Made by a program: the position numbers and the translations under genes. From positions 1 through 64,000 of the forward strand of contig NZ_MKUG01000001.1 in the NCBI RefSeq assembly GCF_001897685.1: a DNA stretch of 64,000 nucleotides. The letters run 5' to 3'. The DNA comes from Thiobacillus sp. 65-1402. GTDB taxonomy: Bacteria > Pseudomonadota > Gammaproteobacteria > Burkholderiales > Thiobacillaceae. The notes below the pieces were generated by a model. The model was not told the origin of the DNA and searched no databases. It saw only the letters and a program-made list of their open reading frames with translations. Of the stretch, positions 27,343 through 35,801 are shown piece after piece; the stretch's first letter is position 1; the number at the start of each line of letters is the position of its first letter.

Positions 27343-28704
27343 CTACTCGAACTCCATCGCCCGGTACACCCGCCCGGCATTGCTGCGCGCCAGCTCGTCG
27401 GCGGTATGCAGGTGCAGGTAGGCCGACTGGTCGACCTTGTAGGCGTCGTCGAGCGAGCCGCCGTTCTTGATGACCTCGGCGACCTTGGCCCGCAGGTGCA
27501 CCAGGTAGTCGCGCGTCCACTTGCGCACGGTCGCCATATCGGTCGGGCCGCCATGGCCGGGGATGACGATCGCGGCACCGAGCGCCTCGAACTTGTCCCA
27601 GGTCTCGATCCACTTGGCGGTATCGGTGTCCTCGAAGATCGGCAGCATGCGCACGTGGAAGGCGGTGTCGCCGGCGATCACCAGCTTCTTCTCGGGCAGC
27701 CACACCATGGTGTCGCCGTGGCTGTGCGAGGAGCCGAGATGCAGGATCTGCAGGTTCCACGAGCCCATTTTGAGGTCGAGCCTGTCGTCGTAGAGCGTGT
27801 CCGGCATCACGAACTCGGTCTTGAACGCCTTGTCGCGGGCGCGCGCGCGCATCGTCTCCAGCGCATCGTAGCCGGTCTTCTCCATGTAGGCCGCGGTATC
27901 GCGCTGCGCGATGATGGTGGCGCCCTGTTCCTTCCAGTATTTCGAGCCGAGCATGGCGTGGCCCTGGCTGTTTTCCAGCACCACGTATTTCACCGGCTGC
28001 GTGGTGCGCTTCTTGATCTCCTCGTGCAGGCTTTGCGCCAGCAGGTAGTTGTCGCCGGCGTTCACCACCAGCACGCCGTCGTCGGTGATGACGAAGGAAA
28101 GGTTGTTGTTGTGGCCGGAATTGTCGTAGCTGCCCGGCGCGGTGGCGCCGATCGCCGACCACACGCCGGGGATGACCTCCTGCGGCAGGTCGTACAGAAA
28201 GGACGCCGGCGCCTTGTCGAATTGCTGGATCGGCAGGCCGGCACGCTTCCAGTTGAAGAAGCCGTCGCGGTAGTTTTTGACGTTCGTGTAGCCGAGCCTG
28301 ATCAGGGTGTCGGCGGCGAGCGGGCTTCTCTGGCTGACGCCGCAATAGACGACGATGGGCGTGGCCTTGTCCGGCACCGCGGCTTCGATCTGGAATTCCA
28401 GCTGGCCGCGCGCGATGTTGAAGAAACGCGGCGCATCGACGTAGCCCGACAGGTTCAGCTCGGCCGGGGTGCGGACATCGATCACCACCGTTTGCGGCTG
28501 CGCCTTCAGCTGCGCAAGGAGGCCGGCGGTATCGAGCTGCGGCACCCGCGCATTCACCGCATCGAGCATGCCTTGCGCGGCCTGGGTGACCGCGGGCGCT
28601 TCGGGCGGCGGGGTGACGATGGCGGAAAGGGTTTGCGCCTGTGCCGCGGCGCCCAGCAGCAGCGCGGCCGGGAGCAGGGCATGCGGAAAACGGATGGCTT
28701 TCAT
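27343..28704 (-). CDS. Exported rhodanese and metallo-beta-lactamase-fold fusion protein
   Basis: A 453-residue protein with a signal peptide (about 1-23), a rhodanese domain (about 55-160) and an MBL-fold domain (about 175-440). The rhodanese loop CGVSQRSP has the sulfur-carrying Cys121. In the MBL part the usual HxHxDH metal motif is replaced by ENSQGHAML (244-252); later elements (HSHGD, AGD, PGHGG) remain. It may move or oxidise sulfane sulfur in the periplasm, or be a quinoprotein-type hydrolase. Metal content is doubtful. The next minus-strand gene upstream encodes another MBL protein. Confidence 0.8.
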   Translation of the reverse strand: MKAIRFPHALLPAALLLGAAAQAQTLSAIVTPPPEAPAVTQAAQGMLDAVNARVPQLDTAGLLAQLKAQPQTVVIDVRTPAELNLSGYVDAPRFFNIARGQLEFQIEAAVPDKATPIVVYCGVSQRSPLAADTLIRLGYTNVKNYRDGFFNWKRAGLPIQQFDKAPASFLYDLPQEVIPGVWSAIGATAPGSYDNSGHNNNLSFVITDDGVLVVNAGDNYLLAQSLHEEIKKRTTQPVKYVVLENSQGHAMLGSKYWKEQGATIIAQRDTAAYMEKTGYDALETMRARARDKAFKTEFVMPDTLYDDRLDLKMGSWNLQILHLGSSHSHGDTMVWLPEKKLVIAGDTAFHVRMLPIFEDTDTAKWIETWDKFEALGAAIVIPGHGGPTDMATVRKWTRDYLVHLRAKVAEVIKNGGSLDDAYKVDQSAYLHLHTADELARSNAGRVYRAMEFE

Positions 28705-28746
28705 GGCGGTCTCCTTGGGTTTCTGGTGCGGTACGCAGGCCCGATG

Positions 28747-29385
28747 TCAGTCTGACGCCGGGCCGACGAAGGGGTTCTCGCGACGTTCGTGTCCGAAAGT
28801 GGACATCGCGCCGTGCCCCGGCACGAAGCGCACGTCGTCGCCGAGCGGGAACAGTTTGGTGCGGATGGCCGCCAGCAACGCCGCATGGTCGCCGCGCGGG
28901 AAGTCGGTGCGGCCGATCGAGCCCTTGAACAGCACGTCGCCGACGAAGGCGAGCCGCGCCTCCGGCTGATAGAACACCACATGGCCGGGGGTGTGGCCAG
29001 GGCAATGCAGCACGTCGAGGCGCACGCTGCCGACCTCGACCCGGTCGCCGTCGGCGAGCCACTGGTCCGGGGTGAACGCCTGCGCGGGCGGAAAGCCGAA
29101 CAGCTCGGCCTGCTGCGGCAGGCTGTCGAGCCAGAACTGCTCCTCGCGCTGCGGGCCGATGATCGGGATGCCCAGCGCAGCGCGCAACTCCAGCGCGGCG
29201 CCGACGTGGTCGAGATGGCCGTGGGTGAGCAGGATGCTTTGCAGTTTCAGATCGCGCCGCGCCACTTCCGCCAGCAGGCGGGGCGCCTCGCCGCCGGGGT
29301 CGATCAGCGCGGCACGGCCCGCTGCGTCCCACAGCAGCGAGCAGTTTTGTTGGTACGGGGTGACGGGGAGGATGGTAAATTCCAT
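28747..29385 (-). CDS. MBL-fold hydrolase, glyoxalase II / YcbL type
   Basis: A compact 212-residue cytoplasmic hydrolase with the full metal motif THGHLDH, then HCPGHTPGH, the bridging aspartate in FVGDVLFKGSIGRTDFP, and PGHG near the end. Unlike human glyoxalase II it lacks a long C-terminal domain, which fits YcbL-type type II glyoxalases. Substrate may be an S-acyl-glutathione or a related thioester. It lies 42 bases upstream of the rhodanese-MBL gene on the same strand and is divergent from the thioredoxin-HEAT gene with only 30 bases between starts. Confidence 0.85.
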   Translation of the reverse strand: MEFTILPVTPYQQNCSLLWDAAGRAALIDPGGEAPRLLAEVARRDLKLQSILLTHGHLDHVGAALELRAALGIPIIGPQREEQFWLDSLPQQAELFGFPPAQAFTPDQWLADGDRVEVGSVRLDVLHCPGHTPGHVVFYQPEARLAFVGDVLFKGSIGRTDFPRGDHAALLAAIRTKLFPLGDDVRFVPGHGAMSTFGHERRENPFVGPASD

Positions 29386-29415
29386 GCACCGATTATCCGC
29401 CGAATCCTCCCCGAC

Positions 29416-30051
29416 ATGCCCGCACCCGACGCCCTGCTGCTGCTTTCCACCCACTGCCCGCACTGCCCGGCGATGCTCGCCGCGCTCGCCGATCTGGTCA
29501 AGCAGGGCACGCTCGGCCGCCTCGAAGCGGTCAATCTGGAGCAGCATCCCGAGGTGGGGCAGGCGTTGGGGGTGCGCTCGGTGCCCTGGGTGCGGATCGG
29601 CCGCATCGAACTCACCGGCGCGCACGCCAAGGCCGAGCTCGCCGAGTGGGCGGCCAAGGCCGACAGCGACGCGGGGATGGCCGACTATTTCCACATGCTG
29701 CTGAAGCAAGGCCAGCTGCCGCGCGCGCAGGCAATGATCGAGGCCGAGCCCGCCCTGCTGGCGGCGGTGCTGCCCATCGTCGGCAATGTCGACGCCAGCC
29801 TCAACGTGCGGCTGGGGGCGGGCGTGCTGCTGGAAACCTTTGCCGGCACCGCTTCCCTGCGCGCGCTGCTGCCGCACCTGGGGGCGCTGTCGCAGCATGC
29901 CGACGCGCGGGTGCGGGCGGATGCCTGCCATTACCTGGGACTGACCGGCGAAGCCGCGGCACGGCCGTGGCTGGACGCGCGTATCGCGGACGACGATGCG
30001 GACGTGCGCGAGATCGCGGCGGAAAGCCTGGACCGGCTGCCCGAAACCTGA
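29416..30051 (+). CDS. Thioredoxin-fold and HEAT-repeat protein
   Basis: The first 75 residues form a glutaredoxin/thioredoxin-like domain with the redox motif CPHC (Cys14, Cys17) and a cis-proline region SVPWVRIG. The rest (about 85-211) is helical with HEAT-like repeats (for example ADARVRADACHYLGL and DADVREIAAESL). There is no signal peptide. The combination suggests a redox-active adaptor that binds another protein; no partner is known. The start ATG at 29416 lies 30 bases from the divergent hydrolase start, so the two may share one short promoter region. Confidence 0.78.
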   Translation: MPAPDALLLLSTHCPHCPAMLAALADLVKQGTLGRLEAVNLEQHPEVGQALGVRSVPWVRIGRIELTGAHAKAELAEWAAKADSDAGMADYFHMLLKQGQLPRAQAMIEAEPALLAAVLPIVGNVDASLNVRLGAGVLLETFAGTASLRALLPHLGALSQHADARVRADACHYLGLTGEAAARPWLDARIADDDADVREIAAESLDRLPET

Positions 30052-30104
30052 GCCCGCTGGCGGGGCTGGCTTGACACCTCCTTCGGTGCTACAGTCTTAC
30101 TTGT

Positions 30105-30135
30105 ACCGCCTGGGCTTCGCCCGGGCGGTTTTCAT
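30105..30135 (+). terminator. Intrinsic terminator or rnk leader attenuator
   Basis: An 11-bp stem (ACCGCCTGGGC/GCCCGGGCGGT, one T-G pair) with a three-base loop is followed by TTTTC. It lies 53 bases after the thioredoxin-HEAT stop and 32 bases before rnk. A TTGACA at 30071-30076 raises the possibility that it sits inside the rnk leader. Confidence 0.75.
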
Positions 30136-30160
30136 TTGCGCTTTGATGCAGGAGCACCCC

Positions 30161-30577
30161 ATGGAAATCACCAATCGGCCCGCCATTACCGTATCCGAAA
30201 GCGATCTGGATCGCCTGGAAGCGATGCTCTCGGCCTTGCCCGACGACCACCCCGGTGTGGATGCACTGCGCGAAGAGCTCGATCGCGCGCAGATTCTCCC
30301 CTCCGACAAGATGCCGGCCGATGTCGTCACCATGAATTCGCGTATCCGCTTCGTGGTCGAACCTGCCGGCAAGGAGGTGGAAATGACCCTGGTTTATCCG
30401 CGCGACTTCACCGGCGCGCCCGGCCAGTTGTCGGTGATGGCCTCGGCCGGCATCGCCGTGCTCGGCCTCACGGTCGGCCAGCACGTCGAATGGCTGGCGC
30501 CGGGCGGGCAAAGCGTGCGTGCGCGCATCGTCGAAGTCACCTATCAGCCCGAACGCACGGGGGACTACACCCTGTAA
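30161..30577 (+). CDS. rnk: GreA/GreB-like nucleoside diphosphate kinase regulator Rnk
   Basis: A 138-residue protein with a short N-terminal helical part and a C-terminal GreA/FKBP-like domain (VMASAGIAVLGLTVGQHVEW). The lack of the long coiled coil of GreA and the length match Rnk, which binds RNA polymerase but does not stimulate cleavage. A ribosome site GGAG precedes the ATG by seven bases. It follows the hairpin at 30105-30135. Confidence 0.85.
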   Translation: MEITNRPAITVSESDLDRLEAMLSALPDDHPGVDALREELDRAQILPSDKMPADVVTMNSRIRFVVEPAGKEVEMTLVYPRDFTGAPGQLSVMASAGIAVLGLTVGQHVEWLAPGGQSVRARIVEVTYQPERTGDYTL

Positions 30578-30637
30578 CGCCGCCCGGGGTCGCGCCCCGC
30601 GCGCTGCGATCCCACCCGCCACCCGAGCCTGCGCCCG

Positions 30638-31537
30638 ATGTCCGTCCCCGCTGCCTACGCCGGCGTGATCCTGATCTGGTCCACCACGCCCCTGGCCATC
30701 CAATGGAGCGCACAAGGCGCCGGCTTCAGTTTCGCGGTGATGGCCCGCATGCTGATCGGGCTGGCAATCTGCCTGCTGCTGCTGCGCGCCCGCCGCATCC
30801 CGTTTCCGTTCACCCCGGCCGCGCGGCAGCTTTACGCGATCAGCGGCCTGTCGCTGTTCGTGTCGATGCTGCTCACCTACTGGGGCGCGCTGCACATTCC
30901 CTCGGGGCTGATTTCGGTCATCTTCGGGCTGTCGCCGCTGGTCACCGGCGTGTTCGCGGCGCTGTGGCTAAGCGAGCGCACCTTCACTCCGATGCGTCTG
31001 GCGGGCCTGGGGCTGGCGCTGGCCGGACTGTGGCTGATTTTTGGCCAGCCCTGGCCGGGAGACAGCCAGGCCACCGCTGGCATCGCCGCCGTGGTGGCGG
31101 GCATGGTCATGCAGGCGCTGGGGCTGGTGTGGATCAAGCGGCTCAACCTGCGCGCCTCGTCGCTCGCCATCACCACCGGATCGCTCGGCGTCGCGGCACC
31201 CTGCTTCGTGCTGGCCTGGCTGCTGAGCGACTCCGTCCAGCCGCCGTCCGCCACCACGCTGCGCGCCGGCGCGGCCATCGTCTATCTGGGCATTCTCGGC
31301 TCGGTGGTGGGTTTCACCCTGTACTACTTCGTCATCAAGCATCTGAACGCCGGGCGCGTCGCCCTGATCACACTGATCACGCCGGTTTCCGCGCTGCTGC
31401 TGGGGCAGGCCCTCAATCACGAATGGATTCCGGGAAGCGGCTGGGCCGGCATCGCGCTGATCGGCGCGGGACTGCTGCTCTACGAATGGCAGGCCCTGCG
31501 GCAATTGCGCGGACGCCGGGCGAGGCCGCAAGACTGA
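30638..31537 (+). CDS. EamA-family (DMT superfamily) permease
   Basis: A 299-residue membrane protein with ten predicted helices in two EamA repeats. Typical parts are YWGALHIPSGLISVIFGLSP at the end of the first repeat and LGSVVGFTLYYFVIKHLNAG in the second. Relatives export amino acids or other metabolites; the substrate is unknown. It follows rnk after 60 bases in the same direction. Confidence 0.85.
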   Translation: MSVPAAYAGVILIWSTTPLAIQWSAQGAGFSFAVMARMLIGLAICLLLLRARRIPFPFTPAARQLYAISGLSLFVSMLLTYWGALHIPSGLISVIFGLSPLVTGVFAALWLSERTFTPMRLAGLGLALAGLWLIFGQPWPGDSQATAGIAAVVAGMVMQALGLVWIKRLNLRASSLAITTGSLGVAAPCFVLAWLLSDSVQPPSATTLRAGAAIVYLGILGSVVGFTLYYFVIKHLNAGRVALITLITPVSALLLGQALNHEWIPGSGWAGIALIGAGLLLYEWQALRQLRGRRARPQD

Positions 31538-31596
31538 CTTCCCGAATCGACCCCGGGGCACGCCACGCCCGCCCTGCGCCTGCCCCAAAGTGAACC

Positions 31597-31639
31597 ATTT
31601 ATTGATATCATTATCTTTTTAAGATATTTAGAACCCCCC
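31597..31639 (+). promoter_or_regulatory. AT-rich promoter region with inverted repeats ahead of the diheme cytochrome
   Basis: This 43-base patch is strikingly AT-rich against the GC-rich background. It holds TATCTT-TTT-AAGATA (31612-31626) and an overlapping partial match to a Fur-type box ending in CATTATC. It is probably the promoter of the cytochrome gene; the regulator is not clear. Confidence 0.4.
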
Positions 31640-32314
31640 ATGTCCTTGACCCGCTTTTCCTGCACCTTCAGCCTGCTGCTCTTCGCCGCGTGCGCCCACG
31701 CCGCCCCGAGCCGCAGCGCGGAAAAACCCGTCGCGCCGTCGCCCGAAGCGATGCACGAAAAGCTGGCGCAGATCAGCCAGGACCCGGCCAGGCTGTCGGC
31801 CGCGATTCAGCGCGGGCAAAAGGATGCCGCGGTCTGCCGGCACTGCCACGGCAGCGGCGGCAACAGCGCAATGGCCGAGGTGCCCAATCTGGCCAGCCAA
31901 AATGCCGGCTATCTGCTGGAGCAGATGAACAAGTTCGTGCAGGGGCAGCGCAAGTCGTCGGCCTTCATGGAAGGGATGATCAAGGCCCTCAGCCCGGACG
32001 AGCGCATCGACATTGCGCTGTTCCTGTCGCAGCAGCCGGTCACCCGCAAGCCTGCCGGCATGAACCCGCAGAGCCTTGCCGGCAGGCAACTGTACGCCAC
32101 CCTGTGCGTCGCCTGCCATGGTGCCGACGGCGGCGGCAGCGGCAAGATTCCGCGTCTGGCCGGACAGCAGATCCAGTACGTGGAGGACTCGCTGAAACGC
32201 TATCGCAGCGGCGGCGGCGAGCGCATCGATCCGAGGATGGCCGCCTCCACGCGCAAGCTGAAGGACACCGACATCCGCAATCTGGCCGCCTACCTGGCCG
32301 CCATGCAGCCCTGA
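31640..32314 (+). CDS. Diheme cytochrome c (cytochrome c4 type)
   Basis: A 224-residue exported cytochrome with a signal peptide (about 1-21) and two class I heme domains. The heme motifs are CRHCH (Cys66, Cys69, His70) and CVACH (Cys156, Cys159, His160). Tandem domains of this size match cytochrome c4, a periplasmic electron carrier between the bc1 complex and oxidases or reductases. It could feed electrons to NirS, but there is no direct sign of this. It is convergent with the zinc-ribbon gene. Confidence 0.88.
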   Translation: MSLTRFSCTFSLLLFAACAHAAPSRSAEKPVAPSPEAMHEKLAQISQDPARLSAAIQRGQKDAAVCRHCHGSGGNSAMAEVPNLASQNAGYLLEQMNKFVQGQRKSSAFMEGMIKALSPDERIDIALFLSQQPVTRKPAGMNPQSLAGRQLYATLCVACHGADGGGSGKIPRLAGQQIQYVEDSLKRYRSGGGERIDPRMAASTRKLKDTDIRNLAAYLAAMQP

Positions 32315-32378
32315 GCCGCAAAACCGGGGGCCGCTCCCCGCAAGGTCCACGACGGGTTTGCCTGAATCTCGCGGCCGG

Positions 32379-32735
32379 TCATTTCTTGAACAGGTCGTCC
32401 AGCGAGGCGGCGGGCGCGGGCGCGGCTTCGCCGCCGCCGGCCTGGCCGGCAAACAGCGCATCGAGCGCGCCGCGGCTGGCCTGCGCCATCGCCGCGCCGC
32501 CGCCGCGATAGGCCTCCAGCCGCGGCACGAACCAGCCGCAATCGTTGGCGCGCGTCTTGTCGGCGACGCGTTCGGCCGCCAGCTCGCGGCACTGCCCGGC
32601 ACGGTGCGCGTCATGGTGGCGGCACGCCTTGCAGACGTGCAGTTCGGCACGACAACTCGGACAGACCTCGCGCCGCCCCAGCGGCAGCGGCATCCCGGCC
32701 AGGCTGGCACCGCATTTCCAGCAGACCAGGCTCAT
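32379..32735 (-). CDS. Small zinc-ribbon protein of unknown function
   Basis: A 118-residue protein with two zinc-ribbon-like cysteine pairs at the start (CWKCG and CPSC), a third pair CKAC followed by a His-rich stretch, a conserved-looking middle (CRELAAERVADKTRANDCGWF) and a low-complexity Ala/Gly linker that ends in the acidic-hydrophobic tag SLDDLFKK. No enzyme family is recognisable. Its ATG overlaps the stop of the transglycosylase gene by four bases, so the two are made together. Confidence 0.7.
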   Translation of the reverse strand: MSLVCWKCGASLAGMPLPLGRREVCPSCRAELHVCKACRHHDAHRAGQCRELAAERVADKTRANDCGWFVPRLEAYRGGGAAMAQASRGALDALFAGQAGGGEAAPAPAASLDDLFKK

Positions 32736-33997
32736 GGCGTGGGCAGCGCGCGGTACGGCAAGCCGGACGGCGCGGTAAAGGCCGGCGTCAGGGCGAGCAT
32801 GTCCGCCGCGGCTGCGGCGGCACGGGTTTGTTCGATATGCGCCAGCACGCTGGGGGCCGGATAGCCGTCGGCCGGCAGTTGGTGCGTCACCTGGTAACGC
32901 CGGACGGCGCTTTGCGTGCGCGGGCCGGGCAGGCCATCCGCGCTGCCGGCGTCGAAGCCCATTTCGTTCAAGGCCTGCTGCATGGCTTGCAATTGCGCCG
33001 TGCTGAGCGCGCCCGCTTCGCCCGCCTGGGCCGCCAATGCGCCGCCGCCCGCCACCTGTCGCGCCAGCTGCGCCACCGCCAGCGCGTAGCTCTGCGAACG
33101 GTTCCACTGCATCACCACGTCGAAATTGTCGAACACCATGAAAGCCGGCCCCTGCCAGCCTTGCGGCAGCACGATCGCGGCCTTGCCCGCCGTGGCGGGC
33201 AAGGCCGCGCCGTCCGCAGGCAGCACCCCAAGCGCCGTCCACGCCGCCGCCGGCAGGCGGTGGGCCGCGCGGGCTTTGCGCCAGTCGAAGTCCTGCGGCA
33301 GGCGCACTTCCAGCGCCACCGGTTCATCCGCACGCCAGCCGGCACGCTGCAGATAATTCGCAGCGGAATGCATGGCGTCGGGCAGCGACTGCCGCAGGTC
33401 GATGCGGCCGTCGCCGTCGCCATCCACCGCGTAGGCGCGGAAGGTCGACGGCATGAACTGCATGTGCCCCATCGCGCCGGCCCACGAACCGTTCATGTCG
33501 GTTGCGGCAACGTGCCCGGCATCGATGATGCGCAGCGCGTCGAGCAGCTGGCTGCGGAAAAAATCGCTGCGCCGTCCGTCGTAGGCCAGCGTGACCAGGC
33601 TGGCCGGAATGTTGAGGCTGCCGAGCGTGGCGCCGTAGTTGGTTTCCAGCCCCCAGAACGCCGTCAGCACCGCCCGGGGAACGCCGTACTGCCGCTCGAC
33701 CGCATCGAACAGCGCGGCATGCTCCTGCAGCAGGGCCTGGCCGCGCGCGACCTGGCGCGGGGTGACGCGGCGCCCCAGATAATCGGCAAAGGTTTGCAGA
33801 AACTCGGGCTGGCGGCGGTCGAGTTCGACCACGCGCTCGACCGGCGCGATGCCGCTGAGCGCGGCATCGAGGGTGGCGGCGGAAATGCCCTGTGCGCCGG
33901 CGTCCAGGCGGAAGGCGGCGAGCCAGCTGTCGAAGCCGCTCTGCGCGTGGGCAGGAAAGGCCGCCAGCGCGGCCAGCAGCAGAAAACGCTTACGCAT
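32732..33997 (-). CDS. Lytic murein transglycosylase (MltB-like) with peptidoglycan-binding domain
   Basis: A 421-residue exported enzyme with a signal peptide (about 1-18). The SLT/MltB catalytic domain (about 20-310) has the acid residue in AFWGLETNYG and the motif GAMGHMQFMPSTF. A C-terminal peptidoglycan-binding domain (about 330-390, GPRTQSAVRRYQ) follows. It cuts glycan strands to 1,6-anhydro ends. Lack of a lipobox suggests a soluble form. Its start overlaps the amidotransferase stop by eight bases. Confidence 0.88.
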   Translation of the reverse strand: MRKRFLLLAALAAFPAHAQSGFDSWLAAFRLDAGAQGISAATLDAALSGIAPVERVVELDRRQPEFLQTFADYLGRRVTPRQVARGQALLQEHAALFDAVERQYGVPRAVLTAFWGLETNYGATLGSLNIPASLVTLAYDGRRSDFFRSQLLDALRIIDAGHVAATDMNGSWAGAMGHMQFMPSTFRAYAVDGDGDGRIDLRQSLPDAMHSAANYLQRAGWRADEPVALEVRLPQDFDWRKARAAHRLPAAAWTALGVLPADGAALPATAGKAAIVLPQGWQGPAFMVFDNFDVVMQWNRSQSYALAVAQLARQVAGGGALAAQAGEAGALSTAQLQAMQQALNEMGFDAGSADGLPGPRTQSAVRRYQVTHQLPADGYPAPSVLAHIEQTRAAAAAADMLALTPAFTAPSGLPYRALPTP

Positions 33998-35756
33998 TTT
34001 TTTGCAGCCAGTATTCGAGCAGCGCCAGATGCCACAGCTTGCTGCCCTGGATGCGGGTGTGGTGCTGCTCCGGCGCGGCCAGCAGCCTGTTCACATAGGC
34101 ACGGTGGTACAGGCCGCGCTCGCGGCAGGCCTGCGAATTCAGGATGTCCTGCATGAAGCCCAGAAATTCGCCACGCACGTATTTGAGCGCCGGCATGGGA
34201 AAGTAGCCTTTCTTGCGGTCGATCACCGCGTCGGGGATCAGCCCGCGCGCAATTTTTTTCAACACATGCTTGCCCTCGGAAGCCAGTTTCAGTTCGGCCG
34301 GCATTGCCGCCGCAAGTTCCACCAGCTGGTGATCGAGGAAGGGCACCCGCGCCTCCAGCCCCCACGCCATGGTCATGTTGTCGACGCGCTTCACCGGATC
34401 GTCGGTGATCAGCATGGTCGTATCCATGCGCAACACCTGATCGATGAATTCGTCGGCGAAAGGCTCCGCCAGGTGCGCGGCAACGATCTGCGCCGTGTAG
34501 TCGGGGCCGTGGTAGGCCGGCATGGTCATCTCGATGAATTCGTCGTGGTCGCGGTCGAAATAGTGGCGGCGAAAGCGCTCCAGCGCGCTGTCCGAGGGGT
34601 CGGCCGCCATCCGCGGATACCAGAAATAGCCGCCGAACACCTCGTCCGCGCCCTGCCCGCTTTGCACCACCTTCACCGTCTTGCTGACCTGCTCGGCCAG
34701 CAGGTAGAACGCCACCGCGTCCTGCGCGAACATCGGCTCGCTCATCGCATCGACCGCCTCGGGCAGGCGGCGCAGCACTTCGCTGTTCGGGATCAGGTAC
34801 TTGTGATGACGGGTGCCGTACATCTCCGCCACCGGGTCGGAGTATTCGAACTCGTTGCCGCGCTCTTCCGGCTGGTCCTCGAAACCCACCGAAAACGTCA
34901 TCAGGTCGGGCACCCCCTGCTCCGCCAGCAGCGCCACCAGCAGGCTCGAATCGAGGCCGCCGGAAAGCAGCACGCCGACCTTGACGTCGGCGATCTCGAT
35001 GCGCTTTTTCACCGCCTGCCTGAGGCTTTCGTGAATCGCCTCGGTCCATTCGGCCTCGCTCTTCGGCACCGCCGGACGCTGCGCCTTGAGCGACCAGTAT
35101 TTGCGATGGCTGAGTTCGCCGCGCGCGTTCACCGTCAGCGTCGTCCCTGGCGCCAGCTTGCGGATGCCGTTGAAAATGGTGCGCGGCGCCGGCACCACCG
35201 CATGCAGCGTAAACAGATGATGCAGCGCGACGGCGTCGATGCCGGTGTCGACGCCGCCTGCGGCGATCAGCGCCTGCGGGGTCGAAGCGAAGCGGAAGCT
35301 GCCGAGATTCTCGCTGTAATACAGCGGCTTGATGCCGAGGCGGTCGCGTGCCAGCAGCAGCGTCTCGCGGTTCCAGATGGCGAACGCGAACATGCCATGC
35401 AGGCGCTCGACGCAGGCGTCGCCCCACTCCAGAAACGCGCGCAGGATGACTTCGGTGTCGCCGTCGGAATGAAAGGCATGGCCGCGCGCGATCAGTTCGG
35501 CGCGCAGTTCCGGGTAGTTGTAGATGGTGCCGTTGAACACCAGCGCGGTGCCGGTCGCGGCGTCGAGCATCGGCTGGGCCGAGCGCGGCGACAGGTCGAT
35601 GATCGCCAGCCGCCGGTGGCCCAGCCGCACCGGCCCGTCGGCGTGCTGGCCTTCGGCATCCGGCCCGCGCCGCGCCAGTTTCGCCAGCATGCGCGCCATC
35701 GCCGCCGCCTCGGGCGCCGTGTTGTCGAACCGGAATTCACCTGCTATGCCGCACAT
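33990..35756 (-). CDS. Asparagine-synthase-family amidotransferase, probably NAGGN type
   Basis: A 588-residue protein with an N-terminal glutaminase domain starting MCGIAGE (Cys2 nucleophile after Met removal) and a synthetase domain with the PP-loop SGGLDSS and QSGQGADEVFGGYFWYP. Sequence and length are closest to the amidotransferase that makes the osmolyte N-acetylglutaminylglutamine amide, but the usual partner gene (acetyltransferase fused to ATP-grasp) is not next to it, so ordinary asparagine synthase remains possible. It forms an overlapping minus-strand run with the transglycosylase and zinc-ribbon genes. Confidence 0.82.
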   Translation of the reverse strand: MCGIAGEFRFDNTAPEAAAMARMLAKLARRGPDAEGQHADGPVRLGHRRLAIIDLSPRSAQPMLDAATGTALVFNGTIYNYPELRAELIARGHAFHSDGDTEVILRAFLEWGDACVERLHGMFAFAIWNRETLLLARDRLGIKPLYYSENLGSFRFASTPQALIAAGGVDTGIDAVALHHLFTLHAVVPAPRTIFNGIRKLAPGTTLTVNARGELSHRKYWSLKAQRPAVPKSEAEWTEAIHESLRQAVKKRIEIADVKVGVLLSGGLDSSLLVALLAEQGVPDLMTFSVGFEDQPEERGNEFEYSDPVAEMYGTRHHKYLIPNSEVLRRLPEAVDAMSEPMFAQDAVAFYLLAEQVSKTVKVVQSGQGADEVFGGYFWYPRMAADPSDSALERFRRHYFDRDHDEFIEMTMPAYHGPDYTAQIVAAHLAEPFADEFIDQVLRMDTTMLITDDPVKRVDNMTMAWGLEARVPFLDHQLVELAAAMPAELKLASEGKHVLKKIARGLIPDAVIDRKKGYFPMPALKYVRGEFLGFMQDILNSQACRERGLYHRAYVNRLLAAPEQHHTRIQGSKLWHLALLEYWLQKNA

Positions 35757-35801
35757 TCTCTACCCCTTTTATCCGCGCCCTTCGCGGATAAATGTTGTCT
35801 T

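Noticed and set aside
30071..30099. Firm promoter call for rnk from TTGACA at 30071
   Set aside because: No convincing -10 element follows at 16-18 bases (GTCTTA at 17; TACAGT only at 13), so I keep it only as a possibility.
31603..31616. Another FNR/DNR box (TTGATATCATTATC)
   Set aside because: The right half-site ATCAA is missing at the needed distance.
31600..31618. Fur box upstream of the diheme cytochrome
   Set aside because: Only about 12 of 19 positions agree with the consensus, mostly on one side, and AT-rich patches match easily by chance.
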